Shown here: one piece after another, positions 1-7,014 of the stretch
How the letters are laid out: every line of letters begins with the position of its first letter
Position numbering within the stretch: the first letter of the stretch is position 1
From: DASYAE01 sp036501535
Lineage (GTDB): Bacteria > Actinomycetota > Actinomycetes > Streptomycetales > Catenulisporaceae
Direction: 5' to 3'
Length of the DNA stretch: 23,464 nucleotides
Assembly: GCA_036501535.1 (NCBI GenBank)
Contig: DASYAE010000022.1
Coordinates: forward strand, 1-23,464
Position numbers and translations under genes: made by a program
The notes under the pieces: generated by a model
What the model was told of the DNA's origin: nothing
Databases searched by the model: none
Seen by the model: the letters and a program-made list of their open reading frames with translations, nothing else

Positions 1-90
1 GACCTGCGCACCCGCCCCCGCGGCTACTACGCCCGCCAACGCTTCACCAACCCGCCCGGCCCGCTTCCCGAGGAAGGAGCAGAACAATGA
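1..90 (+). CDS. 3' end of an unidentified gene, possibly a transposase
   Basis: Reading frame 1 is open from the window edge and ends in TGA at 88-90, giving 29 residues that include RGYYARQRFTNPPG. I do not recognise the family. The reasons to suspect a mobile element are positional. About 30 bp after the stop the sequence changes abruptly into the middle of an arylamine N-acetyltransferase gene on the other strand. A stop codon just inside an element end is typical of insertion sequences. An ATG at 87 overlaps the stop, but the frame it opens closes after 46 codons inside the broken gene and looks meaningless. The identity as a transposase is inference only. Confidence 0.35.
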   Translation, partial: DLRTRPRGYYARQRFTNPPGPLPEEGAEQ

Positions 91-120
91 GAGACGAAGC
101 ACGCTTGACCCACACCAACA
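91..120. mobile_element. Putative terminal segment of an insertion sequence
   Basis: This 30-bp stretch lies between the stop of the left-edge gene and the point where recognisable N-acetyltransferase coding sequence begins. Read inward from the junction it starts TGTTGGTGTGGGTCAAGC. The outer bases are therefore TGT on one strand and ACA on the other, the terminal signature of several IS families. The other end of the element is outside the window, so neither the inverted repeat nor a target duplication can be checked. Confidence 0.3.
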
Positions 121-546
121 GTGGCGCACCTCGATCGACCACCGTTCGCCGTCGATCACGACGGTCAGCGCCAGGTGCGTGCCGTACTCGTCGGGGGTCG
201 CCTTCGCGCGCTCGAGGCTGCCGTTGATCTGCCCGCGGTGGAGCGTGACGGCATACCCGAGGGCGGTCAGCAGCGAGGCGAAGGCATTGTTCAGGTTGAA
301 GCAGTAGCCGCCTCGGCCCGCGAGGATGCGGGCGATGGATTCCTCCGGGCCGATGCCCTGAGGGCGTCCGCGCTGGATGTCGATGTTCTCGAAGGCGATG
401 CGCTCGACGTGCGCGCGGTGCAGTCTGCGCAGCGTGTCGAGCGTCGGCGCCCCGAGGGGTTCCGAGGCGTCGACGCCGAGCTTGGTCAGATAGGGCGCGA
501 CCCACGCGGGGTGGCTGGAAGTCTCCGGGATCACGGCCCCGAACAC
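121..546 (-). pseudogene. Arylamine N-acetyltransferase, 3'-truncated
   Basis: The minus frame starting at GTG 546, with GGAGG five bases upstream, encodes about 140 residues matching the N-terminal domain of arylamine N-acetyltransferases. Family enzymes move acetyl from acetyl-CoA to arylamines through a Cys-His-Asp triad. Visible landmarks are TLDTLRRLHRAHVERIAFEN, then RGGYCFNLN with the catalytic Cys, then the probable catalytic His in THLALTV. The sequence stops resembling the family at WSIEV, about where the DVGFG motif with the catalytic Asp should come. It then runs in an open frame into the unrelated left-edge DNA. Family members are normally about 270-280 residues, so roughly half is missing and activity is unlikely. 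The abrupt end suggests insertion of a mobile element, with the rest of the gene possibly beyond it. Confidence 0.75.
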
Positions 547-571
547 TAGCGCCTCCGAGCGCCTGCAACCC

Positions 572-655
572 AAGGGATTTCGCGTTGACGCTCTTCGCCA
601 CCTCGCTGGCCCCGTCATAGATCCGCGACGCCCGCGTGAACGGGCAGCGGTCCTC
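572..655 (-). pseudogene. Possible acyl-CoA dehydrogenase C-terminal relic
   Basis: About 28 minus-strand codons between the N-acetyltransferase start and the AI-2E gene stop read RASRIYDGASEVAKSVNAK in one frame. RIYDG(A/T)SEV followed by a short basic helix is the classic end of acyl-CoA dehydrogenases. The match covers only about 20 residues. No FAD-binding or catalytic part is present, and the frame has no proper start or stop at either end of the match. It is best read as a scrap left by a deletion, but chance similarity cannot be excluded. Confidence 0.3.
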
Positions 656-659
656 CGCT

Positions 660-1811
660 CTAGGACCTGTCCTGGGCCGGCAGCGCGACCTCCTTCGCGA
701 TATGCAGCAGCCCGGCCGACAGCGGGATGGCCAGCAGCGCGCCCACCACGCCCAGCAGTGAGAAGCCGATCAGGGCCGCTATCACGCCGATCATCGGCGG
801 CACGTCCACGGTCCGGTGCATCACCCGCGGGTAGACGATGTAGTTCTCGAACTGCTGGTAGAGGATGAAGAAGATCCCGGTCACCACGGCCTTGGTCGGC
901 GAGTCGAAGAACACCAGCACGGTGACCAGCACCGCCCCGATCGTCGCGCCGATCAGCGGGATCAGGTCGGTCAGCCCGATCAGCAGGACCAGCGGCAGCA
1001 TGTACGGGATGCGCAGGCCGACCAGCAGCAGCAGCGTGGCCAGCGCCGCCAGCGAGGCCACGATCAGCGCGCCGGAGACGTAGCCGCCGATGCGGGTGAG
1101 CACCTGTTCGGTCAGCGCCTCGATGCGCAGCCGCCGGGAGCCGGGCACCAGCTGGTACGCCGCCAGTTTGATGGACGGCAGCGAGCTGACGAAGTAGATC
1201 GTCAGCACCAGCACGGTGAACGCCTTGAATACCGAGGAGATGATGAACTCGCCGAAGCCGAGGACCCCGCCGGCCACCAGTTTCGCGGTGCCGGCCGCAG
1301 TCAGCGACTGCTCCAGCCGGCCGATCAGGTTGTACTTCGCGTCCAGCTGCTGGATCGTTCGGTTGTGGCCGAGGTGCTGCAGGTGTCCTGGTAGCGAGGC
1401 GATCAGCGCGGTGGTCTGCTGCGCCAGCGGCTGTGCGATGGCGGCGGCGAACCCGCCGAACAGGACCAGTACCGCCGCAGCGACGATGAGCACGGCCCAG
1501 CGGCGCCTCATCCCACGGTCGGTGAGCCGCTCCACGAACGGGTTCAGGCCCAGCGCCAGCACCAGCGCGATGACGATCAGCACCAGAATGCCGATGAGCG
1601 AGAGCAGCGCCTGCGCGAGGTAGTAGGCGAAGATCACGCCGAGGCCGCCGACGAACCCGATGTAGTACGGGTGCGTGCGGCGCAGCGGCCGTCCGGGTTC
1701 GCGTCCCTGCGCCTGGCGCGCGATCGACCGCATGGTGTCTGACTGCGCGTCATCCGTCCGCGTCGCGCCCGACTGCGCTTCTGCGGTCCCGGCGCTTCGC
1801 TCGACGGACAT
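660..1811 (-). CDS. AI-2E family transporter (PerM/YdiK type)
   Basis: This is a 383-residue membrane protein of the AI-2E transporter superfamily. The name comes from E. coli TqsA; most members have no proven link to autoinducer-2 and some act as ion/proton antiporters. After about 45 soluble, charged residues there is a hydrophobic hairpin (LLSLIGILVLIVIALVLALG), the NPFVERL motif typical of the family, a third segment, then an amphipathic stretch of about 120 residues. Four or five C-terminal membrane segments follow, including LIGLTDLIPLIGATIGAVL and QQFENYIVYPRVM, both strongly conserved in the family. I chose ATG 1811 because the reading frame above it lacks family-like sequence. It lies downstream of filP on the same strand but behind a strong terminator hairpin, so it is probably transcribed separately. 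The substrate is unknown. Confidence 0.88.
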   Translation of the reverse strand: MSVERSAGTAEAQSGATRTDDAQSDTMRSIARQAQGREPGRPLRRTHPYYIGFVGGLGVIFAYYLAQALLSLIGILVLIVIALVLALGLNPFVERLTDRGMRRRWAVLIVAAAVLVLFGGFAAAIAQPLAQQTTALIASLPGHLQHLGHNRTIQQLDAKYNLIGRLEQSLTAAGTAKLVAGGVLGFGEFIISSVFKAFTVLVLTIYFVSSLPSIKLAAYQLVPGSRRLRIEALTEQVLTRIGGYVSGALIVASLAALATLLLLVGLRIPYMLPLVLLIGLTDLIPLIGATIGAVLVTVLVFFDSPTKAVVTGIFFILYQQFENYIVYPRVMHRTVDVPPMIGVIAALIGFSLLGVVGALLAIPLSAGLLHIAKEVALPAQDRS

Positions 1812-1939
1812 GCAAGCGATTCTGCCATCGGCCGGGCCCGGCGGGCTCCACGGGCGCCGCAGGCGGTCCCGGTGCGGCGCCGCGCTGGCCAAAGGCGGCA
1901 CGAGCGCGCGTCGCCGCACGCATAGACCGTGCGCGCATG

Positions 1940-1950
1940 TGAGTGACTCA
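1940..1950. promoter_or_regulatory. Perfect 11-bp palindrome upstream of the AI-2E gene
   Basis: TGAGTGACTCA is self-complementary around a central G and lies 129 bp upstream of the AI-2E transporter start. It could be a protein binding site for that gene, but nothing else supports this. The surrounding stretch from 1812 to 2115 contains no convincing gene. Confidence 0.2.
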
Positions 1951-1978
1951 GAAGAGGAGCATCCAAGGCCGCCGGACA

Positions 1979-2007
1979 GGCCCGCGCCGCTGTGCGCGGC
2001 GCGGGCC
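1979..2007 (-). terminator. Strong hairpin downstream of filP
   Basis: GGCCCGCGCCGC and GCGGCGCGGGCC form a perfect 12-bp stem around the 5-base loop TGTGC. It lies about 110 bp beyond the filP stop on the filP strand. There is no T-run, as is common for actinobacterial hairpin terminators. It probably ends the filP transcript and insulates the AI-2E gene. Confidence 0.65.
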
Positions 2008-2078
2008 CAGGTCCGTCCCGACCTTCGAGTGTCGCGTTTGTCGCGTGCCGGAGCCTACCGGCCCACCGGCTGTTCATC

Positions 2079-2106
2079 GGCCTGTGCTTATCGGGCTGTG
2101 CTTATC
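2079..2106. repeat. Two tandem 14-bp units after filP
   Basis: GGCCTGTGCTTATC at 2079-2092 is followed directly by GGGCTGTGCTTATC at 2093-2106, differing at one base. A more degenerate copy (GGCTGTTCATC) precedes them. The array lies just beyond the filP stop and has no obvious function. Confidence 0.5.
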
Positions 2107-2115
2107 GGCCAGACC

Positions 2116-3066
2116 TCATCGACCCTGCGCGGGCACGGCCGACGTGTCGTCGGACTTGTCGTCCAGGCTGAGGCCGGCCAGCGCGGCGCCCGCGCCCCCG
2201 GCGCCGCCGGTGAGCGTCGCCAGCATCTCGCGGACGTTGTGGAGCTGCGCGTTGATCGAGTCGCGGCGGTGGGTCAGCGCGGCCAACTCCCGCTCCGACT
2301 CGGACCGGATCCGGTCCGTCTTTGCCCGCGCGTCCGCCACGATGTCGTCGGCCTGGCGCTGCGCCGTCTCGATGGTCTGGCGGGCCCGCCGCTCGGCGTC
2401 GGTGCGCATCTTCTCCGCCTCGAGCCGGATCTGCTCGGACCGGGTCTCCACCTCGGCCAGGTGCTTCTCCGCCTTCGCCTGCCGGGCCGCGAGGTCCCGC
2501 TCGGACTGCTCGCGCCGCTTGGCCAGCTTGGTCTCGAAGTCGGTCGCCGCGGCCGCCGCAGAGGCGCGGATGTCCTCGTAGTGCGCCTCGGCCTCGGCCC
2601 GCTTGGCCGCCGCGTCCTTGGACGCGTCGGCCCGGATCTGCGCCGCCTCGTCCTTCGCCTTCTCGTGCAGCCGCACGCCCTCGGCCTCGGCCTTGGCCCG
2701 GCAGTCCTTCGCGTAGCCCTCCGCGTCCGCGCGCACCTGTCCCGCAGCCTGCTCGGCCAGCTCACGGTGCTGGTCCGCCGCCCGCCGGGCCTCCTCGCGA
2801 AGGTCCTTGGCCTCCTCCTCGGCCAGCCGCAGGATCTTCTCGACCCGGGCGCCGAGCCCCGCGTAGGTCGGCTCCGAGTCGTTCATCTGCGCCTGCATCG
2901 ACTGGTTCTCGAGGTGCAGCTCCTCGATGCGCTTCTCCAGCGCCCCTACGCGGTGCACCGCGGAGTCACGCTCGGCGTTCAGCTTCGTGAAGCGCTCGTT
3001 CGTGGACGGGATGTCGTATCCCCGGCGCACGATCTCCAGACCGAGGGGCGATGTGGTCTCGCTCAT
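2116..3066 (-). CDS. filP: FilP-like coiled-coil cytoskeletal protein
   Basis: This 316-residue protein is almost wholly coiled coil, rich in Ala, Glu, Arg and Lys. It matches my memory of Streptomyces FilP (about 310 residues) closely. The start has the form MSxTSPxGxExVRRGYD. A short heptad stretch (RVGALEKRIEELHLENQ) follows, then ARVEKILRLAEEEAKDLREE, KLAKRREQSERDL, and near the end SERELAALTHRRDSINAQL and VREMLATL. The extreme C-terminus is a flexible, Gly/Ala/Asp-rich tail. In Streptomyces FilP forms filaments behind growing hyphal tips, interacts with DivIVA and Scy, and gives the hyphae rigidity. ATG 3066 is preferred because it fits the family start; a TTG at 3075 lies between it and AGGAG. 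It follows scy on the same strand after a 454-bp gap, so it may have its own promoter. Confidence 0.9.
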   Translation of the reverse strand: MSETTSPLGLEIVRRGYDIPSTNERFTKLNAERDSAVHRVGALEKRIEELHLENQSMQAQMNDSEPTYAGLGARVEKILRLAEEEAKDLREEARRAADQHRELAEQAAGQVRADAEGYAKDCRAKAEAEGVRLHEKAKDEAAQIRADASKDAAAKRAEAEAHYEDIRASAAAAATDFETKLAKRREQSERDLAARQAKAEKHLAEVETRSEQIRLEAEKMRTDAERRARQTIETAQRQADDIVADARAKTDRIRSESERELAALTHRRDSINAQLHNVREMLATLTGGAGGAGAALAGLSLDDKSDDTSAVPAQGR

Positions 3067-3520
3067 CTTCTTCAATCTCCTGATGACCGTCGAGGTCGGG
3101 CGGACGGTTCGGGCGGGGCTCCGGGCGCCGCCTGGTGTGCTGTGCTGCTTCTCGGCTGCCGCTGCGAACGTTCAAGCTCGAGTGGTGTGCGCGGCCGGCC
3201 CGCGCAGCGGATGGGTGCCGGTTCCCGGTGCTGCCGTTCGCCGCCGGTCCGAGGCCGACCGGTTCGGGCCCGGCCGTCCCGAGCCCGCCGTGACCCGGGC
3301 TCATACCGGCGCCGGCTGAGGGGATCTACACTCCGCTGCCTGAGGAGGCGCGCCGCCCTAACCCTAACGGCTCAGCGACCCGATTCGGCACGTACCCGGC
3401 GAGATTTTCCGGTCACAGTTCGGGTCCACCGGCCCGGGACGGTCACTTTCTGACGCGGCGTCAGTTGCGGCTCAGGCCGCACCCGCGCGCATCACCAGCC
3501 GCTTCCGCGCCAACCCGTGG
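3067..3520. other. Gene-free spacer between scy and filP
   Basis: This 454-bp stretch has no reading frame with family-like sequence on either strand. Open frames crossing it are extended by high GC and overlap filP or scy. It probably holds the scy terminator and a filP promoter, but I could not identify a convincing -35/-10 pair. A short CCCTAA doublet at 3357-3368 is noted only as a curiosity. Confidence 0.6.
3450..3464 (-). terminator. Small hairpin after scy
   Basis: CTGACG, a 3-base loop and CGTCAG form a perfect 6-bp stem 56 bp beyond the scy stop. There is no T-run, so it is a weak candidate for a terminator or an mRNA-stabilising stem. Confidence 0.3.
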
Positions 3521-6500
3521 TCAAGAGCCCGACTCGCGGCCGCCCGCCGCGGCCTGCGCCGGCTGGGCCGATTTCTCGCCCGGCCGCAGGATCGGGCCGG
3601 CGAGCGCGTCGAGCACGCCCTGGACCCGGGCCATCTCGGACTTGATCTCCTCGCGCCGGATCTCCAGCGCCTCCACGTCGCGCTGTGCCTCGCCCCGGGT
3701 CCGCGCCGCCTGCTCGTGCGCCTTCGCGACGAGCGCGTCGGCGGCCTTCTCCGCGGCCACCCGGGCCGCGGCGGCCTCGGTGGACGCCTCGTTGCGGGTG
3801 CGCTGCGCCTCGCGCTGGGCTGCGGCTACCTGCTCGGCGACGGTCGCCCGCAGCGCGTCGGCCCCGGCGCTCGCGTCCGCGGTGATCTTCGCCGCCTCGC
3901 CGGCCGCCTTGGCGAGCTCCGCCCGCGCCTCCGCGATCAGCTGGTCGGCCCGCTTGGCCGCGGTCTGCAGCGCCTCAGAGGCCTGCGTGCGCGCGGCGCC
4001 GGTGGTGCGCTCCGCCTCCGTGCCGGCTTCCGAGCGGAGGCGGGCGGCCTCCCCCTGCGCCTTCTCGACCAGTCCGTCCGCGGTCCGGCGGATCCGGTCC
4101 ACCTCGCCGCGCGCCTCGGCGGTGATGCGGTCCCCGTGCGACCGGGCGTCGGCGACCACTTTCTCGGCCTGGTCCTTGGAGCTGTGCGCCAGCTTCGCGG
4201 CCTCGTCCCGGGCGGTGTTGACCAGGGTGTCCGCCTCGCCGGCGGCCTTGGTGAGGCGCTCGGCGGCCTGCTTGCGGGCCTGCTCGGCGATCTCGGAGGC
4301 CTCGTCCCGGGCCCGCTGCCCCATCGACGTCGCCTCGGTGCGGACCTGCTCGGCCTGGTCGCGGGCGGTCTTGACGGTGGTCTCGGCCTTGGACCGGGCC
4401 TCGGCGAGCAGCGCGGCCGTCTCGGCCTTGATCCGCTCGGCCTCCTCGCGCGCCGCGTTGATGCCGGAATCGGCCTTGGACCGGGCCTCGGCCAGCAGCG
4501 CGGCCGCCTCGGCCTTCGCCCCGTCCAGCACGCCGTCGGCGCTGGACCTTATCGCCGCGACCTCGTTGCGGGCCTCCTCGATCGCCCGCCGGGTCTCGGC
4601 CTCGGTGCGCGCGATGCGCTCCTCGGCGGTCCGCCGGGCCTGCGCGATCGTGCTCTCGGCGCTGTTCTTCGCGTTCTCCAGCAGGTCCGCGGCCTCGGAC
4701 CGCAGCCGGGTCGCCTCGGCGTCGGCCTCGGCCCGCTCCCGCGCCGCGTCCGCCCGCGCGTCCGCCAGCGTCTTGTCAGCCTGCTGAGTCAGCGCCAGCG
4801 CGGCGGCCTGCGACTCGGCCCGCATCGCGGCCGAGTCGTTCTCGGCCTTGCCGATCAGACCGCGCACGGCCTCGCGGATCCGCTCGGCCTCCCCGTTCGC
4901 CTCGGAGACCAGCTTGACCGCCCGGGTGCTGGCCTCGTCGACGGCCCGGGCCGCCTTGGCCGTCGCCTCCTCGGCCATCTGGGCCGCCCGCTCGGCGGCC
5001 TGATTTATGGTGCGCTCCGCGGCGGCGCCGGCCTCGTTCCGCTTGCCCTGCGCGTCCTTCTCGGCCTGGTCGGCCAGCGCGGCCAGCCGCTCCTCGTTCT
5101 TCTGCCGCAGCCCGTTCAGCTCGCCCCGGACCGCCTCGCGCATCGCCTCGACGCCGGCCTCGGTGTCCAGCCGCAGCTTCTCCGCGTCCGCGGCGGCGTC
5201 CCGGCGGGCCTTCTCCGCGTGCTCGCGGGCCTCGGCGCGGATCCGCTCCGCCTCCGCGTCGACCTCGCCCCGCAGCCGCTCGGCCTCGGCGCCCGCGTCG
5301 GCCCGGATCTTCGCCGAGGCGGCCTCGGTCTCCGACTTGCGGGCCGCGATCGCCGTGTCGGCGTCCGCGTGCTTGGCAGCGATGTCGTTGTGGGCCGCGG
5401 AGATCGCGGCCTCGGTCTCGGCCTGGCGGGCCGCGATGGTGCTCTCGGTGTCGGCCAGCCTGCCCGCGATCTGCGCCTCGGCCGCGTCAGTGATCTTCTT
5501 CGCCGCGGCGGTCGCCACGCCATGCGCGCCGTCGGCCTCGTGGTGCAGCCGCTCGGCCTCCGCGTGCAGCGCCTGGGCCTGCCGGTTCAGCTCGGCGACC
5601 TCGGCCTCGATCTTGGCCTTGTGCGAGGCGGCCTCGTCGCTGGCCTTCGAGACCAGCGACTCGGCCGTGGCGGCGGCCTTCGCCAGGCTCTGCGCGGCCC
5701 GCTGCTCGGTCTCGGCGGTGTGCTGCGCGGCCTGCTCCCGCTGTGCGTTGGCGGTGGCCGTGGCCTCGGCGACTATCTGCGCCGCCGCGGCCTGCGCCTC
5801 CGAGGTGACCCGCGCGGCCTCGGACTCCGAGTCGTTCTTGAGCTTCGCCGCGATGCCGGTCGCCTCGGACCGCACCCGGTTCGCCTCGGTCTGCGCCATC
5901 GTCATGAGCTTCTGGGCGCTGGTCGAGGCGGAGGCGGCCTGCTCGGCCGCGTCGCGCTCGTGCGAGGCGGCGCGCGCCGCGTGGTCCGCGGCGGTCGAGT
6001 GCGCCTCCTGCGTCATCCGCTGCGCCTCGGCGACCGCCTGCGCGACCGTCTGGTCGGCGTGGGCGCGCGCGGCGACCGCGGTCTGCTCGGCTTCCGACTT
6101 CAGCGAGGCGCGTACCTGCTGGACGTATTCCTGCGCCTCGCGCAGCTCTTGGGCGGCCTGGTCGCGCTGGTGCTTGGTCTCGCTCTCGACTTTCGCACGG
6201 GCCTGCTCGGTGGCCTGCCGGTGCATCGTCTCGGTCTCGGTGCGCAGCCGCTCGGCCCACGCCACCGTCTCGTTGACCTCGGCCTCGCCCCGGCGGCGCC
6301 GCTCGGCCAGCTCGGACTCCAGCCGCTGGCGCTGCGCGTCGAGCTCGGAGCGCAGCCGCGAGGCCTCCTGCTGGGCCTGCGCGCGCACCTGGTCGGCCTG
6401 GGCCTGCGCGGTGCGCAGCATCTGCTCGACCTGGCCGGAGATGTTGTTGTAGTTCGGCCCGGAGTTGTTCCGGCGCAGCTCGTGCAGCTTCGAGCGCAGC

Positions 6501-6979
6501 ACGTCGACCTGGTAGGCCAGGTCCTCGCCGTGCGCGACGGACTCGTCCCGCTCGGTGCGGGCCTGCTCCAGAGCCTCTTCGAGCTCTTCGAACTGCGCCT
6601 CGGCGTCGTACCGGTCGTCCACCCGGACCGGCGGCTCCTGCTCGGGCGTCCAGCCCTGCTGCGGCGTCTGCCGCCGCCGGCCGCTGAACCCCTCGTCGTA
6701 ATCCGAGCCCCCGCCGGCGTATTCGTACTGCGGTCCCATGTCGTAGGCCTGGGTCGAGTCGTCGCCGAACTCCTGCGCGCCCCGATGCGACGACGGGTTG
6801 GCGTCGTAGGGGCGGGCGTCGTAAGGCGCTTCGCCGTCGTAAGGACGTCCGCTGGCATCGTAAGCGCCGGCGCCGTCATACGACTCGGAGTTATATGTCT
6901 GTGACCTGTAGTCACCGCGCGGGCTGTGGCGGGGAGTGGAACCGTAGCCGGTCCGGTCGTCCACGCGCCCATGTCCCAT
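3521..6979 (-). CDS. scy: Scy-like polarity and tip-organising coiled-coil protein
   Basis: This is a 1152-residue protein. Residues 1-123 are disordered and rich in Tyr, Asp, Gly and Pro, with five spaced YD pairs (residues 34-59). A canonical heptad coiled coil follows (about 124-170: FEELEEALEQARTERDE, then AYQVDVLRSKLHELRR). After the short break NNSGPNYNN a very long A/E/R/K-rich rod runs to about 1120. It ends in REEIKSEMARVQGVLDALAG and a flexible tail. Family, layout and position next to filP match Scy of Streptomyces (1326 residues as I recall). There Scy marks branch sites, recruits DivIVA and FilP and coordinates chromosome partition through ParA. Such rods are built from hendecads with inserted heptads, giving 51-residue periodicity. 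The start ATG 6979 lacks a good ribosome site. It lies 35 bp after the ccr stop, so co-transcription is likely. Confidence 0.88.
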   Translation of the reverse strand: MGHGRVDDRTGYGSTPRHSPRGDYRSQTYNSESYDGAGAYDASGRPYDGEAPYDARPYDANPSSHRGAQEFGDDSTQAYDMGPQYEYAGGGSDYDEGFSGRRRQTPQQGWTPEQEPPVRVDDRYDAEAQFEELEEALEQARTERDESVAHGEDLAYQVDVLRSKLHELRRNNSGPNYNNISGQVEQMLRTAQAQADQVRAQAQQEASRLRSELDAQRQRLESELAERRRRGEAEVNETVAWAERLRTETETMHRQATEQARAKVESETKHQRDQAAQELREAQEYVQQVRASLKSEAEQTAVAARAHADQTVAQAVAEAQRMTQEAHSTAADHAARAASHERDAAEQAASASTSAQKLMTMAQTEANRVRSEATGIAAKLKNDSESEAARVTSEAQAAAAQIVAEATATANAQREQAAQHTAETEQRAAQSLAKAAATAESLVSKASDEAASHKAKIEAEVAELNRQAQALHAEAERLHHEADGAHGVATAAAKKITDAAEAQIAGRLADTESTIAARQAETEAAISAAHNDIAAKHADADTAIAARKSETEAASAKIRADAGAEAERLRGEVDAEAERIRAEAREHAEKARRDAAADAEKLRLDTEAGVEAMREAVRGELNGLRQKNEERLAALADQAEKDAQGKRNEAGAAAERTINQAAERAAQMAEEATAKAARAVDEASTRAVKLVSEANGEAERIREAVRGLIGKAENDSAAMRAESQAAALALTQQADKTLADARADAARERAEADAEATRLRSEAADLLENAKNSAESTIAQARRTAEERIARTEAETRRAIEEARNEVAAIRSSADGVLDGAKAEAAALLAEARSKADSGINAAREEAERIKAETAALLAEARSKAETTVKTARDQAEQVRTEATSMGQRARDEASEIAEQARKQAAERLTKAAGEADTLVNTARDEAAKLAHSSKDQAEKVVADARSHGDRITAEARGEVDRIRRTADGLVEKAQGEAARLRSEAGTEAERTTGAARTQASEALQTAAKRADQLIAEARAELAKAAGEAAKITADASAGADALRATVAEQVAAAQREAQRTRNEASTEAAAARVAAEKAADALVAKAHEQAARTRGEAQRDVEALEIRREEIKSEMARVQGVLDALAGPILRPGEKSAQPAQAAAGGRESGS
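4383..4516. repeat. Direct repeat inside scy, 29-codon offset
   Basis: Bases 4383-4429 recur at 4470-4516 with two mismatches in 47, an offset of 87 bp. The encoded copies share LAEARSKA and lie exactly 29 residues apart, which equals two hendecads plus one heptad. This looks like a recent duplication inside the rod that kept coiled-coil phase. Confidence 0.75.
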
Positions 6980-7014
6980 GCGTCTAATCTTGTCAGAATC
7001 CGGGGCGCTGAGGA

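Noticed and set aside
121..549. A plus-strand 142-codon frame over the N-acetyltransferase region
   Set aside because: The antisense frame encodes clear N-acetyltransferase motifs, including RGGYCFNLN; the plus frame has none.
660..1811. Quorum-sensing role implied by the AI-2E name
   Set aside because: The family name is historical. No luxS or lsr-type gene is in the window, and most members are not autoinducer transporters.
3357..3368. CCCTAACCCTAA, resembling a telomere repeat
   Set aside because: Only two units occur in an intergenic spacer between chromosomal genes. Actinobacterial telomeres do not use this repeat, so it is chance.
3716..6904. A 1062-codon open frame on the plus strand opposite scy
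   Set aside because: It is Arg/Gly/Leu-rich with no domain, and arises because the GC-rich, repetitive scy coding strand lacks stops on its complement. The minus strand encodes a recognisable Scy protein.
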